23,684 nucleotides of DNA from JAYQUR01 sp038133505 (GCA_038133505.1 JAYPTI010000029.1:1-23684); one strand, 5' to 3'; positions 1 through 7,659 are shown, counted from the stretch's first letter. The notes: generated by a model not told the origin, from the letters alone. Program-made: numbers and translations.

Positions 1-37
1 CCGGCCACCCAACGCCAGTATCCTCATGGGTGGCCGG
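1..37. repeat. Perfect 10-bp inverted repeat (hairpin) downstream of the cupin gene
   Basis: The arms at 1-10 and 28-37 are exact reverse complements (CCGGCCACCC / GGGTGGCCGG) with a 17-nt loop. The repeat lies 27 bp beyond the stop of the minus-strand cupin gene, so it could end that transcript or one arriving from the left. No T-run follows on either strand, so it is not a textbook intrinsic terminator, and the window edge hides the other side. Confidence 0.5.
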
Positions 38-63
38 GAGGGGGAGCGGGCTGGACCGGAGAC

Positions 64-540
64 TCACGGGTGAGGAAGACCTTCCGTCTCCGCGTCGATC
101 AGGATGAAGGCGATGCGGCAGGGCTCGGTGCCGCGGTTGATCCACGAGTGAACGGTGCCGCGCTGGACCATCACGTCTCCCGCCTTCATGTGCACCTCGA
201 CGCCGTCGTCGAGCTCCATGTCGATCTCGCCCGACATGCAGATGGCGTAGTCGATCGTATCCGTCTTGTGGCGGCGGCCGGGAAAGCCCGCGGGATAGTC
301 GACGATGCGGAACCAGCTGCCGTTGGGGCCGGGCGCGACGTCGTTCTCCCGCTCGCCGATATCCTCGTCGCCCGCGTTGGAGGCCGGCATGCGGTCGGTG
401 CCCCAGAACAGCGTCGTCTGCGGGCCGTTGAAGCGGACCTCGCTGTTCTCCGCCGGCCCGTCGTAAAGGACGATGGCCTTTCCGTCGGCGTCGTGGCCGG
501 TGACGATGCGGCGCGGCGGCGGGGGATATTTTCCGGCCAT
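64..540 (-). CDS. Small single-domain cupin protein
   Basis: This 158-residue protein has a cupin barrel in its C-terminal half. Cupin motif 1 is degenerate around H91-D97 (RHKTDTID, then a turn at CMSGE), and motif 2 is GDVMVQRGTVHSW with H131. The usual HxH pair of motif 1 is reduced to one histidine, so metal binding is uncertain. Many small cupins of this type are dioxygenases, isomerases or ligand sensors; the sequence does not say which. The ATG at 540 was chosen because it begins a typical MAGKYPP start 2 nt after the stop of the upstream gene. The frame stays open further upstream, but only as the reverse side of the neighbouring gene. It is the second gene of a two-gene unit with the carboxymuconolactone-decarboxylase-like gene, which suggests a shared catabolic role. 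Confidence 0.85.
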   Translation of the reverse strand: MAGKYPPPPRRIVTGHDADGKAIVLYDGPAENSEVRFNGPQTTLFWGTDRMPASNAGDEDIGERENDVAPGPNGSWFRIVDYPAGFPGRRHKTDTIDYAICMSGEIDMELDDGVEVHMKAGDVMVQRGTVHSWINRGTEPCRIAFILIDAETEGLPHP

Positions 541-542
541 GG

Positions 543-1103
543 TCACACCCCCGTCAGCGGATGGGGATCGCCCTCGGGCGCCTCGACCCGGAACGTGTTC
601 AGGACGACCGAGACCGTGTGATAGAAGCCGATCAGCGTCGCCAGCTCGACCATCGCCTCCTCGCCGAAATGGTCGAGCGCGCGCTTGTAGCTCGCATCCG
701 ACAGCTGGCGGGTCTCGCCCAGTTCCTTTGCGGTCTCGTAGACCAGCGTCTCGTCGGCGTTGGGGAAGTTCGGAACCCGGTTGTTGCGCAGATCCTCGAT
801 GCAGCCGGCGTCGATGCCGTAGTCGGCGGCGCGCTTCGCGTGGATGAACCACTCGTAGTCGGAGCCGTAGACCCGCGCGACGGTGATGATGGCGAGTTCC
901 TTCAGGCGCAGCGGAATGCGGGATTTTTCCTCGTCGAGCGACAGATCGACGAAGTTGGCGAAGATCTCGCAGATCTCCGGCGCGCGCAGCAGCACCGCGA
1001 ACGGGCCGCGGATCGGCACGTCCCGCTGACGCTGCACCATCGCGGCGACGCGTTTCTGGTGATCGTTGTAGTCCTCGGCGGGCATCGGGGTCAGTCTGGC
1101 CAT
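543..1103 (-). CDS. Carboxymuconolactone decarboxylase (CMD/AhpD-like) family protein
   Basis: This 186-residue all-helical protein carries the CMD core: the helix LRLKELAIITVAR (about 65-77) followed by YEWFIHAKRAADYG (83-96). E84 and H88 stand where AhpD-type peroxidase members have a CxxC pair. The lack of that CxxC argues against an AhpD-like alkylhydroperoxidase and for the decarboxylase-like or uncharacterised branch. The length suits a stand-alone single-domain member. The ATG at 1103 is supported by an AAGGAG ribosome binding site at 1111-1116, 7 nt upstream. The gene leads a two-gene minus-strand unit with the cupin (2-nt gap) and is divergent from the thiamine-diphosphate enzyme. 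The family is confident; the substrate is unknown. Confidence 0.88.
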   Translation of the reverse strand: MARLTPMPAEDYNDHQKRVAAMVQRQRDVPIRGPFAVLLRAPEICEIFANFVDLSLDEEKSRIPLRLKELAIITVARVYGSDYEWFIHAKRAADYGIDAGCIEDLRNNRVPNFPNADETLVYETAKELGETRQLSDASYKRALDHFGEEAMVELATLIGFYHTVSVVLNTFRVEAPEGDPHPLTGV

Positions 1104-1190
1104 TTACCGGCTCCTTCTCGGTTTCCTCATCCGGAGAAAGAGTGCCCGTCCCGCCTGCGCGCGGCAAGACGGGCGCAGGATCCGGGGGCA

Positions 1191-1218
1191 TGGACATCGG
1201 ACCGCCGCGCGTCATAAT
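1191..1218 (+). promoter_or_regulatory. Candidate sigma70 promoter for the ThDP-enzyme operon
   Basis: TGGACA at 1191-1196 and CATAAT at 1213-1218 each match the -35 and -10 consensus at five of six positions and are separated by 16 bp. Transcription would begin near 1225, leaving a leader of about 75 nt before the ATG at 1302. In such a GC-rich region this match stands out, but it was found by eye. Confidence 0.5.
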
Positions 1219-1220
1219 CG

Positions 1221-1234
1221 GCCGCAACCGCGGC
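1221..1234. promoter_or_regulatory. Palindrome over the predicted start site (possible operator)
   Basis: GCCGC-AACC-GCGGC is a perfect 5-bp inverted repeat directly downstream of the candidate -10 box, where a repressor would block initiation. A second small inverted repeat, GCCGG-GATAAA-CCGGC at 1264-1279, lies in the leader. No regulator gene is adjacent, and short GC palindromes arise easily by chance here. Confidence 0.3.
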
Positions 1235-1301
1235 TTCCAGAACCGCACTTCGGACAACGCGCCGCCGGGATAAACCGGCGCGCACGCAAAGGGATGACAC
1301 C

Positions 1302-3017
1302 ATGGACCAGCAGTCGCCTCCGGATTTCACCGTCGGACAGGCCTATCTCTCGGCCCTCAAGCAGTCGGGGATCGACGTCGTGTTCGCCAACGCCGGCACG
1401 GACTTCGCGCCGATCATCGAAGGCATCCTGCGGGCGGGCGATGCGGGCCACGACATCCCGCGCTTCGTCACCGTGCCGCACGAGAATGTCGCGGTCGCGA
1501 TGGCGCAAGGCTACTACAAGACCTCCGGCAACATCGCGGGCGTGATGGTGCACGTCACCGTCGGCACCGCGAACGCGCTGTGCGGCATCATGAACGCCGC
1601 GCGCGACCGGGTGCCGCTGCTGCTCGCCGCCGGCCGCACGCCGCTGACCGAGACCGGCGACATGGGCTCGCGCAACGTGCCGATCCACTGGGGCCAGGAA
1701 AGCTTCGACCAGGGCGGCATCGTCCGCGAGTTCGTCAAATGGGACTACGAGCTGCGCGCCGGCCAGCCGGTGGAACAGGTCGTCAGCCGTGCCGTCGACC
1801 TTGCCATGACCCATCCGCGCGGGCCGGTCTATCTGACCCTTCCCCGCGAAGTGCTGGGCGGCGCCGACTCGATGCCGTCGGCGCCGCGCGCCAGCGGCGA
1901 GATGGGCGCGCGGCCCGGCGCGCCGTCGGCCGACACCATCGACAAGATCGCGGAGCTCATCAGGAAGGCCGAAAGCCCGCTGATCATCGCCGGCAGCATG
2001 GGCGCCGACGCGGCCTCGTTCGAGGCGCTCGGCGCGCTGGCGGCCGACAACGCGATCCCGGTCTGCCAGGCGCTCGACCTCAACCTGCCGTCGAACCACC
2101 CGATGCTGCTCGGCGGCGCCTCGCCCAAGGCCCTCGGGTATGCCGACCTCGTGCTGGTGCTCGACAGTATCGTGCCGTGGATGCCGCGCGTCGCGGCGCC
2201 CAATCCGGACGCGACGATCATCCGGCTCGGCAACGACCCGTTGAATTCACGCATCCCGTTCGAGGGCTTCCGCAGCGACCTGTCGGCGGTGTGCGACCCG
2301 AAGATCGCCGTGGCCCTGCTGCGCGACGCGCTCGCCGGCAAGGCGGGCTCCGGACCGGCGGGCGACAAGCGCCGCGGCTGGATCTCCGACTACCGCGCCG
2401 AGGCGGCCGACCGCCGCGCTGCGTTGATCGAGGAGGCGCGCACGTCGGCGCCGATCCACCCGGCGTGGGTCGCGCACTGCCTGAACGACATCAAGGACGA
2501 GAACGGCATCTTCGTGAACGAGCTCGGCCTGCCGCTGGAACACATGACCTTCACCAGGCCCGGCAACGTGCTGCCGGGCGGCGGCGCGGGCGGGCTCGGC
2601 ACCGGCCTCGGCGAGGCGCTCGGCGCCAAGATCGCGGCGCCCGACCGGCAGGTAATCTCCTGCGTCGGCGACGGCTCCTACATGTTCAACGTGCCGACGG
2701 CGGCGCACTTCACGGCACAGGCCGAGAACCTGCCGACGCTGACCATGGTCTCCAACAACTCCGAATGGTACGCCGTCCGCCGCGCGACGCTCGCCGTCTA
2801 TCCCGACGGGCGCGCGTCGAAATCCAACACGCTGCCGCTCGTCGAGCTCAACCCGAGCCCGAATTTCGAGAAGACCATCGAGGCCTGCGGCGGGCGCGGC
2901 GAGAAGCTCGTCGATCCCGAGAAGGTTCCCGCGGTGCTCGAAAAGGCGCTCAGGGACGTCGACGACGGCCAGTCGGTCCTTCTCAACATCATCTCGCGCG
3001 CCGGCGGCCGCGGCTGA
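1302..3017 (+). CDS. Thiamine-diphosphate-dependent enzyme, acetolactate synthase / benzoylformate decarboxylase-like
   Basis: This 571-residue protein shows the full three-domain ThDP architecture. The N-terminal pyrimidine-binding domain carries the catalytic-type glutamate E61 (PHENVAVAMAQGYY). A central domain follows at roughly 200-330. The C-terminal pyrophosphate domain has the GDG...NN cofactor motif at 456-458 and 485-486. Such enzymes form or cleave C-C bonds next to a carbonyl, as in 2-oxoacid decarboxylation or acyloin and acetolactate formation. No ilvN-type regulatory subunit is adjacent, so a catabolic decarboxylase, lyase or carboligase fits better than branched-chain amino acid synthesis. 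The ATG at 1302 has AAAGGGA upstream. The oxidoreductase gene follows 23 nt downstream and is probably co-transcribed. Family is confident; substrate is not. Confidence 0.9.
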   Translation: MDQQSPPDFTVGQAYLSALKQSGIDVVFANAGTDFAPIIEGILRAGDAGHDIPRFVTVPHENVAVAMAQGYYKTSGNIAGVMVHVTVGTANALCGIMNAARDRVPLLLAAGRTPLTETGDMGSRNVPIHWGQESFDQGGIVREFVKWDYELRAGQPVEQVVSRAVDLAMTHPRGPVYLTLPREVLGGADSMPSAPRASGEMGARPGAPSADTIDKIAELIRKAESPLIIAGSMGADAASFEALGALAADNAIPVCQALDLNLPSNHPMLLGGASPKALGYADLVLVLDSIVPWMPRVAAPNPDATIIRLGNDPLNSRIPFEGFRSDLSAVCDPKIAVALLRDALAGKAGSGPAGDKRRGWISDYRAEAADRRAALIEEARTSAPIHPAWVAHCLNDIKDENGIFVNELGLPLEHMTFTRPGNVLPGGGAGGLGTGLGEALGAKIAAPDRQVISCVGDGSYMFNVPTAAHFTAQAENLPTLTMVSNNSEWYAVRRATLAVYPDGRASKSNTLPLVELNPSPNFEKTIEACGGRGEKLVDPEKVPAVLEKALRDVDDGQSVLLNIISRAGGRG

Positions 3018-3040
3018 CACCTCACTTAACGGAAGAGATC

Positions 3041-3967
3041 ATGAAAGCAGTCTATTTCGAAGAACTCGGCGGCCCTGACATCCTCAAATACGGCGACCTG
3101 CCCGACCCGACGCCCGCCGCCGACGAAGTCGTCGTCGACATCCACGCCGCCAGCGTCAACGGCGCCGACTGGAAGGTCCTCGGCGGCAAGTACGCCAACC
3201 CGGTGACCGACTTCCCCTACATCCTCGGCCGCGACATCTCGGGCGTAGTGTCCGCCGTCGGCGCGGATGCGGACCTCGCCGTGGGCGACGCCGTGTTCGG
3301 CGTCCTGCCCGTGGGCCAGGAAGGCACCTATTGCGAGAAGATCGCGATCAAGGCCGACGTGCTGGCGAAAAAGCCCGACGACGTCTCCCACGTCGACATC
3401 GCGGCGCTGTCGCTGATCGGGCTGACGGCGGAAATCTCCATCGAGGAATCGATCGAGCTCAAATCCGGCGAGAAGATCCTGATCCAGGGCGGCGCCGGCG
3501 GCGTCGCGGGCTTCGCGATCCAGATGGCGAAGAACATCGGCGCCTACGTCATCACGACGTGCAGCGCGAAGAACATCGACTACGTGAAGGGCCTCGGCGC
3601 CGACGAGGTGATCGACTACAACGCGGTCGATTTCACCGAGGCGGTCAGCGACTGCGACGCCGTGTTCGACACGGTCGGCGGCGACGTGACGCAGAAATCC
3701 TTCCAGGTCCTGAAACCCGGCGGGCGCGCCGCCTTCATCGCCGCCGGCTCCAACCCGCCCGAGCCCGAAGGCCGCGACGACGTGATCTCGCTGCGTCCGC
3801 GGGTGGGGCGCAGCCGCAGGCATATGGAACACGTCCTCGAGCTCTACAAGGCGGGCGTCGTCACGGTCCCGGAGCTGCAGGTGTTCTCCCTCGAGGACGC
3901 CCCCAACGCGGTCGCGCTGAGCGCCTCGCGGCATTTCCGCGGGAAATTGATCATCAAGGTGCGGTAG
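3041..3967 (+). CDS. Zinc-independent medium-chain dehydrogenase/reductase (quinone oxidoreductase-like)
   Basis: The 308-residue protein begins MKAVYFEELGGPDILKY, typical of the zeta-crystallin/quinone reductase branch of MDR enzymes. An N-terminal GroES-like domain includes the segment ILGRDISGVV (about 64-73). The Rossmann domain carries QGGAGGVAGFAIQMAK (149-164), the nucleotide-binding loop of NADPH-using members. The catalytic and structural zinc ligands of alcohol dehydrogenases are absent. The protein probably reduces an enone, quinone or acryloyl-type double bond with NADPH. The ATG at 3041 follows GGAAGAG at 3031-3037. The gene is 23 nt after the ThDP-enzyme gene, implying one transcript and possibly consecutive steps. 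It ends at a large inverted repeat. Confidence 0.88.
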   Translation: MKAVYFEELGGPDILKYGDLPDPTPAADEVVVDIHAASVNGADWKVLGGKYANPVTDFPYILGRDISGVVSAVGADADLAVGDAVFGVLPVGQEGTYCEKIAIKADVLAKKPDDVSHVDIAALSLIGLTAEISIEESIELKSGEKILIQGGAGGVAGFAIQMAKNIGAYVITTCSAKNIDYVKGLGADEVIDYNAVDFTEAVSDCDAVFDTVGGDVTQKSFQVLKPGGRAAFIAAGSNPPEPEGRDDVISLRPRVGRSRRHMEHVLELYKAGVVTVPELQVFSLEDAPNAVALSASRHFRGKLIIKVR

Positions 3968-3973
3968 GCAAAC

Positions 3974-4047
3974 GGGCGGGTCTTAGACCCGCCCCTACGA
4001 CCGCAAAATCCCCCTTCGTAGGGGGCGGTCTAAGACCGGCCCGCCCC
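3974..4047. repeat. Long imperfect inverted repeat between convergent genes (possible bidirectional terminator or dispersed repeat)
   Basis: The arm at 3974-3999 (starting GGGCGGGTCTTAGACC) reappears as its reverse complement at 4017-4047 with a few mismatches and a 4-nt insertion. The arms share the cores TCTTAGACC and CCTACG, with a 17-nt spacer between them. Each arm also contains a smaller palindrome around TCTTAGAC/GTCTAAGA. It fills almost the whole gap between the plus-strand oxidoreductase and the minus-strand monooxygenase. It may end transcription from both sides, and it resembles the REP/BIME-like elements found scattered in GC-rich proteobacterial genomes. Confidence 0.7.
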
Positions 4048-4073
4048 GACAGAAGGGCGCGGAAACCCTGCGC

Positions 4074-5306
4074 CTAAATAACCCCCATATCCGGCGGGTG
4101 CCCCAGCATCCACGCGCCGACGGACTGGTAGTGCGATTTCCGGCCCTGGATCTGCTGGGCGATCATGTGGATGTCGCGGAAGCGGCGCTCGAAGGGGCCG
4201 TCGGCGAAGACGGCGCTGGTGCCGGCGGCGTCGTAGAGCGAGTCGACCGCGGCCTTGGCCTCGTGGATCGCATGCGTCGCGGAGAGCCGGATGCGGTTGC
4301 GCTGGGCGATCGACAGCGTACCCTCGCGGCTCGCCTCCTCCCATGCCTTCTCGGCCTCCTCGCGCAGCCACGCGCGGCCCGCCGACAGGCGCGCCTCGGC
4401 GCGGGCGACGTCGTCCTGGACGACCGGCTTGTCCCTTAACGGAGAGGTGTGGAGGCGCGGCATCTTGGTCTGCGCCATCTCGACGAACGCGTTTATGAAG
4501 CCGCGCGCGGCGCCGGTCGCGGTCGCCGCGAAACCCGTGGCGTGCACCGACATCTGCGGGAACGCGTAGAGCGGCGACATGCCGTGCGCCGGGCGGTTCT
4601 CGAACATGGTCGCGCGGACAACCGTGTGGCCGTCGGGCACGAACAGGTTCTCTACCTCGTAGGCGTCGCTGCCGGTGCCGCGCAGCCCGAGCACGTCCCA
4701 GGTATCGATGATCTCGGTTTCGCCGGCCGGGAACAGCAGCGTCCGGACCTCCGGATTGCCGTCGACGCCGGGGCGCAGGCTGCCGTCCTTCTCCTTCACC
4801 GCCGAGCCGTGCGCGCCGAGCCACGTCGCGTGGTGGCTGCCGCTCGCGAAGGCGGCCTTGGCGGTGAGGTTGTAGCCGCCGTCGACGACCTGCGCCTCGG
4901 CCTGCCCCGGCCCCCAGGCGAGGACGGCGCGGGGATCGTTGCCCCAGATCTCGTTACCCGCTTCCAGCGGCATGTAGCCCGCCGTCATGGCACAGCAATT
5001 GCCCTGGCAGACGCACCACGCCGTGCTGGCATCGTAGGTCGCGACCGCTTCCATGATTTCGAAATAATCGGGCAGCCGCACCTCGTAGCCGCCGAGCGCC
5101 GACGGCAGCAGCAGTCGAAACATCTCGCGCGCGTGCAGCGCGTCCATCGTGTCCGCGCCCAGCATCCGGTCGCGATCGGCCTGCAGCGCGCCTGCCTCTG
5201 CGACGGGCCCGGCCTCCGCCACGCGGGCGAGCCAGTCTTCGCGCGTCGGCACCGCCTTTGCGGCGTCCTGCGCGGCTTTCAGCGAGGGTGTGGGCGTGTC
5301 GTTCAT
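4074..5306 (-). CDS. Acyl-CoA dehydrogenase-fold flavin-dependent monooxygenase (group D; HsaA/DszC/IacA-like)
   Basis: The 410-residue protein has the acyl-CoA dehydrogenase fold: an N-terminal helical domain (about 10-125), a central beta domain, and a C-terminal helical bundle of the type-2 class. FASGSHHATW (153-162) and WDVLGLRGTGSD in the beta domain are typical of two-component flavin monooxygenases that hydroxylate aromatic or heterocyclic rings with reduced FMN or FAD. I do not see the catalytic glutamate context of true acyl-CoA dehydrogenases. A partner flavin reductase would be needed and none is encoded nearby, so it must come from elsewhere if this reading is right. The ATG at 5306 lacks a strong ribosome binding site. 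The gene is divergent from the D-2-hydroxyacid dehydrogenase gene and convergent with the MDR gene. An ordinary acyl-CoA dehydrogenase role is less likely. Confidence 0.82.
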   Translation of the reverse strand: MNDTPTPSLKAAQDAAKAVPTREDWLARVAEAGPVAEAGALQADRDRMLGADTMDALHAREMFRLLLPSALGGYEVRLPDYFEIMEAVATYDASTAWCVCQGNCCAMTAGYMPLEAGNEIWGNDPRAVLAWGPGQAEAQVVDGGYNLTAKAAFASGSHHATWLGAHGSAVKEKDGSLRPGVDGNPEVRTLLFPAGETEIIDTWDVLGLRGTGSDAYEVENLFVPDGHTVVRATMFENRPAHGMSPLYAFPQMSVHATGFAATATGAARGFINAFVEMAQTKMPRLHTSPLRDKPVVQDDVARAEARLSAGRAWLREEAEKAWEEASREGTLSIAQRNRIRLSATHAIHEAKAAVDSLYDAAGTSAVFADGPFERRFRDIHMIAQQIQGRKSHYQSVGAWMLGHPPDMGVI

Positions 5307-5414
5307 CCGGCGTTTCCGTTCCGAGTTTCGGGCATTATGTCCGCCAGCACCGGACCTGTCACTTCATTCGCCGGGCATCATACGGCGGGGCCGCCGCCTT
5401 CACAGCAGTGAGCG

Positions 5415-5426
5415 ATTGTGCGCAAT
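5415..5426. promoter_or_regulatory. Near-palindrome in the divergent region (weak operator candidate)
   Basis: ATTGTGCGCAAT is a 12-bp near-palindrome in the 222-bp gap between the minus-strand monooxygenase (start 5306) and the plus-strand dehydrogenase (start 5529). TTGCGCAA-like sites are used by several repressor families. A TTCACA hexamer at 5399-5404 could be a -35 box, but no good -10 follows. I see nothing else distinct in this gap. Confidence 0.22.
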
Positions 5427-5528
5427 ATTCGCGCGACGCCAGACAGGGAGGACGTCCGGGAGAGGCTCGACGAGTACGCGCCGCGCCGGGCGGCCCGTCC
5501 ATAACAACCCAACAAGGGACCAACGGGA

Positions 5529-6590
5529 ATGTCGAAAGCAAGAGTCCTCGTCTACACGCCGATGGGCGACGTCGACGCGAAATACAGCGAACTGGAAAAG
5601 GCGGGCTGCGAGGTCACGTTCGGCAACGGCGAATGGCGCCGCGCGTTCGGCGCAAGCGAGGAGAACGTGTTCCCCATCGCCGACGGGCGCGACGCGATCA
5701 TCGGCGCGGTCATGCGCGGCTTCCGGTTCGAGCGCGACTTCATGGAACGCCTGCCGCAGGCGCGCATCATCGCCAAGCTGACCATCGGCTACGACGACGT
5801 CGATATCGAGGCGGCCGCCGATGTCGGCATTCTCGTCACCCATTCGCCGACCCAGGCGAACTGGGGCGGCGTCGCCGAGGGCACGATGACCATGATGCTG
5901 ACGATGCTGAAGCAGACGCGGCAGAAGGACCGGCACGTGCGCGAGGGCGGCTGGCGCGACGACTCGCTCGACGGCGTCTATCTCGGCGCGCGCCAGGACG
6001 GCTACGAAGGCATCACCGTCGGGATCATCGGATTGGGGCGCATCGGCTCGCGGCTGTGCGACCTGCTGGCGCCGTGGCGCGTCAACCTGATCGCGTGCGA
6101 TCCCTACGTCGACGAATCCAAGTTCGCCCACCACAACGCGACGCCGGTCGACCTCGAAACGCTGCTCAGCACTTCCGACGTGGTGACGATCCACGCCAAC
6201 TTGACCGAAGAGACCCAGCACCTGATATCCGAAGCGCAGTTCGACCTGATGAAGCCGAGCGCCATCCTGCTCAACGCGGCGCGCGGGCCGATCGTGGACG
6301 AGGACGCGCTGTTCTTCGCGCTCGACCGAGACAAGATCGCGGGCGCCGCGCTCGACGTGTTCGAGAACGAGCCGCTCGACCTGCAGTCGCCGCTTCGGGG
6401 CCTCGGCGACAAGGTGCTGCTGTCGCCGCACATGGTCAGCGCCAACAAGGGCGCAAGCCTGGAACCGGCCGTGCCGTGGGCGATGAACGCCGCGATGACC
6501 GCCATGCGCGGCGAGGTGCCGCGTCATGTCGTCAACCCGGAGGCGATCCCGAAATGGCTGGAACGGTTCGGCGGGAAGAGTTTGCTTTAA
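5529..6590 (+). CDS. NAD-dependent D-isomer-specific 2-hydroxyacid dehydrogenase
   Basis: The 353-residue protein has the two-domain fold of formate, glycerate and phosphoglycerate dehydrogenases. The Rossmann loop is GIIGLGRIGSRL, with GxGxxG at 168-173. The catalytic triad is R252 (AARGPIVDE), E281 (VFENEP) and H301 (LLSPHMVSAN). It would interconvert a 2-oxoacid and a D-2-hydroxyacid with NAD(H). There is no C-terminal ACT domain, so it is not a long-type serine-pathway SerA. The ATG at 5529 has AAGGGAC at 5514-5520, 8 nt upstream. It is a single-gene unit, divergent from the monooxygenase gene, and ends at a composite inverted repeat. Its 2-oxoacid product or substrate could connect to the ThDP enzyme, but that is conjecture. 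Confidence 0.92.
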   Translation: MSKARVLVYTPMGDVDAKYSELEKAGCEVTFGNGEWRRAFGASEENVFPIADGRDAIIGAVMRGFRFERDFMERLPQARIIAKLTIGYDDVDIEAAADVGILVTHSPTQANWGGVAEGTMTMMLTMLKQTRQKDRHVREGGWRDDSLDGVYLGARQDGYEGITVGIIGLGRIGSRLCDLLAPWRVNLIACDPYVDESKFAHHNATPVDLETLLSTSDVVTIHANLTEETQHLISEAQFDLMKPSAILLNAARGPIVDEDALFFALDRDKIAGAALDVFENEPLDLQSPLRGLGDKVLLSPHMVSANKGASLEPAVPWAMNAAMTAMRGEVPRHVVNPEAIPKWLERFGGKSLL

Positions 6591-6613
6591 GCGGGGTCGG
6601 CAACTGTTCTGTT

Positions 6614-6713
6614 CCCCTCCCACTTGAGGGGGAGGGTCAGGGAGGGGGTGGCCCCCGCCGATGATTTCATCGTTTCCCGCTCTCCCTAGCCCTCTCCCCG
6701 CGGGGGAGAGGGG
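6614..6713. repeat. Composite inverted repeat of three hairpins between convergent genes
   Basis: The flanks 6614-6646 and 6681-6713 are imperfect reverse complements. Nested inside are three stems: CCCTCCC/GGGAGGG (6615-6621 with 6630-6636), CGATGA/TCATCG (6659-6664 with 6667-6672), and a perfect 10-bp stem with a 3-nt loop (6690-6699 with 6703-6712). The block occupies most of the gap between the convergent dehydrogenase and hydrolase genes. It may terminate both transcripts. Its modular build suggests a mobile or dispersed intergenic repeat. It differs in sequence from the repeat at 3974-4047. Confidence 0.68.
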
Positions 6714-6739
6714 ACAAAGAGGAAGGCCAGCGGTCGGCT

Positions 6740-7579
6740 TTATCCAGCTTTCCGCTTGATGAAATCGTCGAGCGCGCCCGCGATCTCGTCGTAATAGGGC
6801 GCCCACTCGTCGAACCCGATCAGCGGCACGTCGATGTCCTCGAGGCCAAGGTCGTAGAGCTCCGCGCCGTTGATCAGCTTGTGGGCGATGCGGCCGCTTT
6901 CCGACGAGTGCGTATTGTCGTTGCCGGGGATGACGATGGTCGGCGCCTTGATGCCGTCGAGATCGTCCTGCGGCACGCCCATCACCGGCAGGTCCTTGCC
7001 GGCGACGAACAGGTCCATCAGCTTCGTCTGCATGGCGATGAAATCCTTGGGGTCGATCGACATCAGGTAGTCGCGCACGGCCGGGTTGGCCGCGATCCGC
7101 TCCGACCAGACGTCGGTCTCGCAGATCGCTTCCATGCCGCCCTCTTCCGCCGCGCGGATGAAGCGCCCGTAATAGTTCTCGGGTAGCCGCCCGGCCGCGA
7201 ACGGCCCGCCGGTGACGCGCAGCAACAGCAGCGCGCGCGTCGCGTCGGGGTGGCGGATGCCGAACAGCATCGCGGTGCGCGCGCCCGAGGACGAGCCGCC
7301 GATGCAGGCCGGCGTCGCGCCGAGCTGGCCGAGCAGCTCGTACAGATCGTCGGCCCACGTGATCTCTTCCACCTCGTCCGCGCCGAGTTTCACCTCGGAG
7401 CCGCCGGTATTGCGGCGGTCGTGCAGCAGGACGCGGTAGCCGCGCTCGGCGAGTATCTCCGCGAGCGGCACGAACTCGTCGTGGCCGCGCCGGCCGCCGG
7501 TGATCAGGGCGATCCACGGGCCGTCGTCGCCGATCACCCGGTAGAAGATGTTGAGCCCGCGCACGGTTGCTGTCGGCAT
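6740..7579 (-). CDS. Alpha/beta-hydrolase-fold protein
   Basis: The 279-residue protein has an alpha/beta hydrolase fold: an early oxyanion-region strand (IALITGG, 23-29), HDRRNTGGS (53-61), and the nucleophile elbow G95-S-S-S-G99 with S97 as the likely nucleophile. D221 in VIPGNDNTH (215-224) sits where the catalytic acid is common. I see no histidine after the last strand, where the third triad residue normally lies (the tail from 234 to the end has none), so the charge relay may be altered or use H224. Candidate activities are esterase, lactonase or C-C hydrolase. The ATG at 7579 has GAGGGGG upstream. It lies 80 nt after the CocE-like gene on the same strand and is probably co-transcribed with it. 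Confidence 0.85.
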   Translation of the reverse strand: MPTATVRGLNIFYRVIGDDGPWIALITGGRRGHDEFVPLAEILAERGYRVLLHDRRNTGGSEVKLGADEVEEITWADDLYELLGQLGATPACIGGSSSGARTAMLFGIRHPDATRALLLLRVTGGPFAAGRLPENYYGRFIRAAEEGGMEAICETDVWSERIAANPAVRDYLMSIDPKDFIAMQTKLMDLFVAGKDLPVMGVPQDDLDGIKAPTIVIPGNDNTHSSESGRIAHKLINGAELYDLGLEDIDVPLIGFDEWAPYYDEIAGALDDFIKRKAG

Positions 7580-7659
7580 CGCGTATTCCCCCTCGGTTTT
7601 CTCGTTCTTGCAGCCGCATTATGCTGCATGGGCGGCAGCGCGGAAAGCCGCGGACGGCC

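Noticed and set aside
1580..3040. Possible N-terminal extension of the MDR oxidoreductase
   Set aside because: The upstream open frame is the shifted reading of the ThDP-enzyme gene; the ATG at 3041 has a ribosome binding site and begins the conserved MKAVYF start.
5400..7619. Minus-strand open frame of about 739 codons across the D-2-hydroxyacid dehydrogenase and hydrolase genes
   Set aside because: It is arginine-rich, low in family-like sequence, and antisense or out of frame to two genes with complete motifs; such frames are common in GC-rich DNA.
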